Shown piece by piece: positions 5,907 through 8,276 of a stretch of DNA of 8,276 nt. How positions within the stretch are numbered: position 1 is the first letter of the stretch; each line of letters begins with the position of its first letter. Source of the DNA: Gammaproteobacteria bacterium (GTDB lineage Bacteria > Pseudomonadota > Gammaproteobacteria > UBA9214). The translations under genes were made by a program, and so were the position numbers. The notes under the pieces were generated by a model. The model saw only the letters and a list, made by a program, of their open reading frames with translations, made no database searches and was not told where the DNA came from. Where the stretch lies: the NCBI GenBank assembly GCA_029864225.1, contig JAOTTU010000084.1:1-8276 (forward strand). The letters run 5' to 3'.

Positions 5907-6164
5907 CTAGGTTTCCACCAGCTGGTCCAATTTGCCATCCATGTGCAGTTCAGTGAGTTCGACGAAGCCGCCGATGCATTGTCCGTCAATGATGATCTGC
6001 GGCACGGTGCGGGCCCCGCGAGTCGCCCTGGCGAACTCCTTGAGCGCATTTGGCTCCCGGTCTATACGCACCTCCTCATAGGGGATGTTCAGGCGGCTGA
6101 GCAATCGCTTGGCCTTTACGCAAAACGGACATGTGGGCGTGCTGTACATTTTCACTCTAGCCAT
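5907..6164 (-). CDS. grxC: Glutaredoxin 3 (GrxC-type)
   Basis: An 85-residue glutaredoxin, a glutathione-dependent thiol-disulfide reductase of the cytoplasm. It has the dithiol active site CPFC at 12-15 (the classical form is CPYC), the cis-proline loop TVPQI at 53-57 and the glutathione-binding glycine pair in QCIGGFVEL (62-70). Length and layout match bacterial GrxC. Differences from the textbook protein are Phe for Tyr in the active site, and Cys63 where many GrxC have His before the IGG. A good -10 element lies about 40 nt upstream, so this gene is likely transcribed independently of the SDR gene before it. There is only a weak ribosome-binding site. The dithiol motif makes a monothiol iron-sulfur glutaredoxin unlikely. 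Confidence 0.93.
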   Translation of the reverse strand: MARVKMYSTPTCPFCVKAKRLLSRLNIPYEEVRIDREPNALKEFARATRGARTVPQIIIDGQCIGGFVELTELHMDGKLDQLVET

Positions 6165-6203
6165 TTGTGGTTCTCTGAATTTTCTGTGCTGTTGATGCCA
6201 GCT

Positions 6204-6209
6204 ATTATA
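6204..6209 (-). promoter_or_regulatory. Probable -10 box for the glutaredoxin gene
   Basis: A perfect TATAAT on the minus strand in an AT-rich patch (6203-6236), 39 nt before the ATG. Sequence at the -35 distance (TATTCT, 17-bp spacer) is poor, so the promoter may depend on an activator or be weak. Confidence 0.5.
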
Positions 6210-6313
6210 TCGACATAAAAAACAGAAGAATATGCCACAGTTTACCGGTATCCAGCTGTTCGAGCGGCAAACTGGAACGGGACTATGCAGCGCAGTGCGC
6301 CGGCCCTGACGGG

Positions 6314-7036
6314 CTAATCATCCTTTGCCGGGGTGAAGCGGATGACTTTTTTTTGTGGCGACAGATTAATTTCATCGATTACCGTGCCGGGTCGTGACTC
6401 CAGCATCTCGCGCACGGCCCGGGCTACATCGCCAGGCAGAATGTAATTGTACTCCTCTTCGCCCGGTGCGAAGTCCAGTGCATCGAAGAATTCAGTCTTG
6501 ACCATGCCGGGGTTGATGATGCCGATACGCACGCCGCTACTGGCGCATTCCTGCCGCAGCGACTGCGCCAGGCCACGCAGACCGAATTTCGCGGCCGAGT
6601 AGACCGCCCCGCGCTTGCCGCCACTGCGGGCGGCCTCCGAACCCATCAGGACGATATCCCCCGAGCCGCGCCGTTTCATGGCGGGCAGTACAGCGCGTAC
6701 CACGTAGATTTGTCCGGTGAGGTTCAAATCGATCAGCCTGCCGATTTGCCGGTAGGAGAATTCCTCCAGGGAGCCGAAGTGCCCGCTACCAGCACAACAC
6801 ACCACAGCGTCGACAGGGCCGTGATCGGCGCTGATCTGTTCCAGCCGGGCGGGGAGTTTGTCGAGTTCCGACAGGTCGACTGAAACCGCTGTGAAGCCGC
6901 CAGCATCACACTCGAACTTGCTGAAGTCCCGGGCCAGGCCGATTACCCGGTATTCGTGTTCCAGCAGCAGCAGGGCCGTGGCGCGCCCGATCCCTGAGCT
7001 TGCCCCGGTCACCATGATTGTGCGCCGGTTATTCAC
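6314..7036 (-). CDS. Short-chain dehydrogenase/reductase (SDR)
   Basis: A 240-residue classical SDR, an NAD(P)-dependent oxidoreductase of unknown substrate. The cofactor-binding TGASSGIG is at 10-17. The catalytic set is intact: Asn105 (LNLTG), Ser133 (MGSEAA), Tyr146 and Lys150 (YSAAK), with the usual 13 residues between Ser and Tyr. INPGMVKTEF (174-183) is the normal post-catalytic loop. The structural NNAG motif reads CCAG at 80-83, with both Asn replaced by Cys. Arg36 after beta-2 (LARDFS) fits NADP(H) preference, as an inference. The start is GTG at 7036, 3 nt after the stop of the radical SAM gene, so it is almost certainly translated from the same message. No strong terminator follows; a 4-bp stem overlaps the stop codon. 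Confidence 0.92.
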   Translation of the reverse strand: MNNRRTIMVTGASSGIGRATALLLLEHEYRVIGLARDFSKFECDAGGFTAVSVDLSELDKLPARLEQISADHGPVDAVVCCAGSGHFGSLEEFSYRQIGRLIDLNLTGQIYVVRAVLPAMKRRGSGDIVLMGSEAARSGGKRGAVYSAAKFGLRGLAQSLRQECASSGVRIGIINPGMVKTEFFDALDFAPGEEEYNYILPGDVARAVREMLESRPGTVIDEINLSPQKKVIRFTPAKDD

Positions 7037-7039
7037 GAT

Positions 7040-8038
7040 TCATGCGGCTACCTGGCAGGGGAACAGCAGTGCTTCGGGGACATGCTTCAACAGCTCTTCG
7101 GTGCAGAAGCCGGTGAGCTCGTTCTCCAGCCCGGCACGGTAGGAGACCATGCCCTGGGTGTCCGCCAGCGGTCCTGCATACAGGGGTTCATCGGGATAGA
7201 GTTGCACAATGGTCTTGTAGAACGTGCGCGGCAGGCGGAACGGTCCCAGGCTGACCGAATGCAGCCGCGCTGCATCGAGCCGGGAAAAGGTCTGCTGGAA
7301 AAGCCGGCGGTACTGCTCCCGGTAGCCCTCCACGTAAATGAGCGGGTCGAAGCGCAAACCCAGGGACCAACCGGCCTCCTGCAGCTGCGCCATGGCATCC
7401 AGTCGGCGGTCAATGGCGGGGACCTTGTGTTCCAGTGCCTGGTAGATCTCCTCAGGCGTAAAGCTGAAGGCGATGACCGCATTGGCGAGCGGTTCGCGCT
7501 TGAGCAGACCACGAACCTGGGTGCTCTTGCTGCGTAATTCGATACAGGCATCCGGACGCTTTTCGAAAAACGGCAGAAAGTGTGCGGCGAAACCCGAAAC
7601 CGGTTCGAGCGCAAGACTGTCGCAGTCGTAACCTGAGAAGAACCAGGCAGGCGCGTTGCTGTTTTCTGCGAGGATGCAGTCCATGTCGGACTCAAAGTCC
7701 TCGTAGTTCACGAACAGGACGTAATGGGCCGACCGGTACATGCCCTGGAGGAAACAGTAGCGGCAGTCATACAGGCAGTTCAGCATATGCGAGAAATAGT
7801 AATTCCGGCTGCCGCCGATGCCATATCCATCAGGGGTCGGCAGTACCCTGCGCTTGTGTTTCCTTGCGAGGATCAGTGCCGGCCGTGGTTTCTGCAGGCG
7901 GAAGTTTTGTGACCTCGGGTTGAATACTTCTCCGTAATGCCGGCAGGTGATGTGCGCCGCCTTCGGGAAGCGCGCGCAGATCGCGCGCGTACGCGGATGT
8001 TCGCGGACCTGTTCTTCGATATAGATGTGGCTGAACAT
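7040..8038 (-). CDS. Spore photoproduct lyase-like radical SAM protein
   Basis: A 332-residue protein resembling SplB, the radical-SAM enzyme that reverts the spore photoproduct (5-thyminyl-5,6-dihydrothymine) in DNA. The [4Fe-4S]-binding CxxxCxxC is CLYDCRYC, with Cys88, Cys92 and Cys95. It is followed by FLQGMY, like the YLQT of Bacillus SplB. Cys139 in GYDCDSLALE lies 44 residues after the cluster, matching the position of the catalytic H-atom-donor cysteine (Cys141 in B. subtilis, from memory). Tyr94 matches the first of two tyrosines implicated in radical transfer; the second is Phe96 here. IELRSKSTQV (166-175) and GLRFDPLIYVEGYREQY (227-243) are also SPL-like, and length is normal. The ATG is 3 nt past the upstream gene's stop, without a clear Shine-Dalgarno. 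In a probable non-spore-former the true lesion or substrate is unproven. Confidence 0.88.
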   Translation of the reverse strand: MFSHIYIEEQVREHPRTRAICARFPKAAHITCRHYGEVFNPRSQNFRLQKPRPALILARKHKRRVLPTPDGYGIGGSRNYYFSHMLNCLYDCRYCFLQGMYRSAHYVLFVNYEDFESDMDCILAENSNAPAWFFSGYDCDSLALEPVSGFAAHFLPFFEKRPDACIELRSKSTQVRGLLKREPLANAVIAFSFTPEEIYQALEHKVPAIDRRLDAMAQLQEAGWSLGLRFDPLIYVEGYREQYRRLFQQTFSRLDAARLHSVSLGPFRLPRTFYKTIVQLYPDEPLYAGPLADTQGMVSYRAGLENELTGFCTEELLKHVPEALLFPCQVAA

Positions 8039-8041
8039 GTC

Positions 8042-8276
8042 TCAGCAGAGTTTGACGGGCAGTGTATGGAGACGCTGCTCCATCCACAGCAGTACCTCGC
8101 CGGCCCGCTGTTGCGCCTTTAGCTCGCTACACCAGACGGGCTGGTCCGGCGCGAGGGTTTTCCAGCGTCTGACCAGTTCTGTCAGTCTGTGTGTCTGGCT
8201 GGCAGTGAAGTGCCAGTGACGGGTGAGCTGTCCGAGCTCCGGAGAGGGCGCATGCGCCGCTGCCAGTTGTTGTGCG
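8042..8276 (-). CDS. Unidentified protein, C-terminal fragment (start outside window)
   Basis: An uninterrupted minus-strand frame enters from the right edge (first full codon at 8275) and runs 77 codons to TGA at 8042-8044. The visible sequence includes GQLTRHWHFTASQTHRLTEL, VRRWKTLAPDQPVWCSELK and AQQRAGEVLLWMEQRLHTLP, ending VKLC. It looks mainly alpha-helical, basic and Trp-rich, with two cysteines. I do not recognise the family. Support for it being real is the long open frame, sensible composition and the tight 3-nt spacing to the radical SAM gene, which implies an operon. Its function, start and full length cannot be judged from this window. Confidence 0.7.
   Translation of the reverse strand, partial: AQQLAAAHAPSPELGQLTRHWHFTASQTHRLTELVRRWKTLAPDQPVWCSELKAQQRAGEVLLWMEQRLHTLPVKLC

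Noticed and set aside
5823..6218. 131-codon plus-strand open frame opposite glutaredoxin
   Set aside because: It is a shadow of the glutaredoxin gene, whose motifs on the other strand are unambiguous.
6303..6314. Possible terminator after the SDR gene (GCCC-TGAC-GGGC)
   Set aside because: The stem is only 4 bp, overlaps the stop codon and has no following T-tract.

Overview
The window is GC-rich, densely coded bacterial chromosome, most likely from a gammaproteobacterium. The best clue is a DUF1820 protein, a family I know almost only from Gammaproteobacteria. It sits beside a GrxC-type glutaredoxin, which fits. No plasmid, phage or rRNA/tRNA gene is visible. I cannot name a genus from the sequence.

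Layout. At the left edge is the C-terminal half of a cytoplasmic MsrA (1-356, +), followed by a tiny two-helix membrane protein (445-630, +). Two minus-strand genes converge on it: an exported MsrA (1373-1993) leading into a pirin (639-1370). The convergent stop codons both lie inside one perfect 18-bp palindrome (626-643). An AT-rich divergent intergenic region (1994-2146) separates this pair from a plus-strand pair: an MDR-type quinone oxidoreductase (2147-3148) and a SLC13/DASS anion transporter (3167-4663). The transporter's last codons run into a 246-bp non-coding element (about 4634-4879) with 20-bp perfect inverted ends and a flanking 7-bp direct repeat. From there to the right edge every gene is on the minus strand. 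In transcription order these are an unidentified C-terminal fragment (8042-8276), a spore-photoproduct-lyase-like radical SAM protein (7040-8038), an SDR oxidoreductase (6314-7036), glutaredoxin (5907-6164), DUF1820 (5492-5836) and an unidentified 140-aa protein (4890-5312).

Themes. The left half looks like oxidative-damage handling: two methionine sulfoxide reductases for different compartments, a pirin and a quinone reductase. The first three minus-strand genes on the right are spaced only 3 nt apart, so they are probably one operon combining radical-SAM DNA-repair-like chemistry with a dehydrogenase and an unknown partner. Glutaredoxin has its own likely promoter.

The items most worth a second look are the MITE-like element that supplies the transporter's C-terminal tail, the SPL-like enzyme in a probable non-spore-former with its coupled partners, and the shortened pirin ending at a palindrome. 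I see no CRISPR array and no recognisable defence or secretion system.
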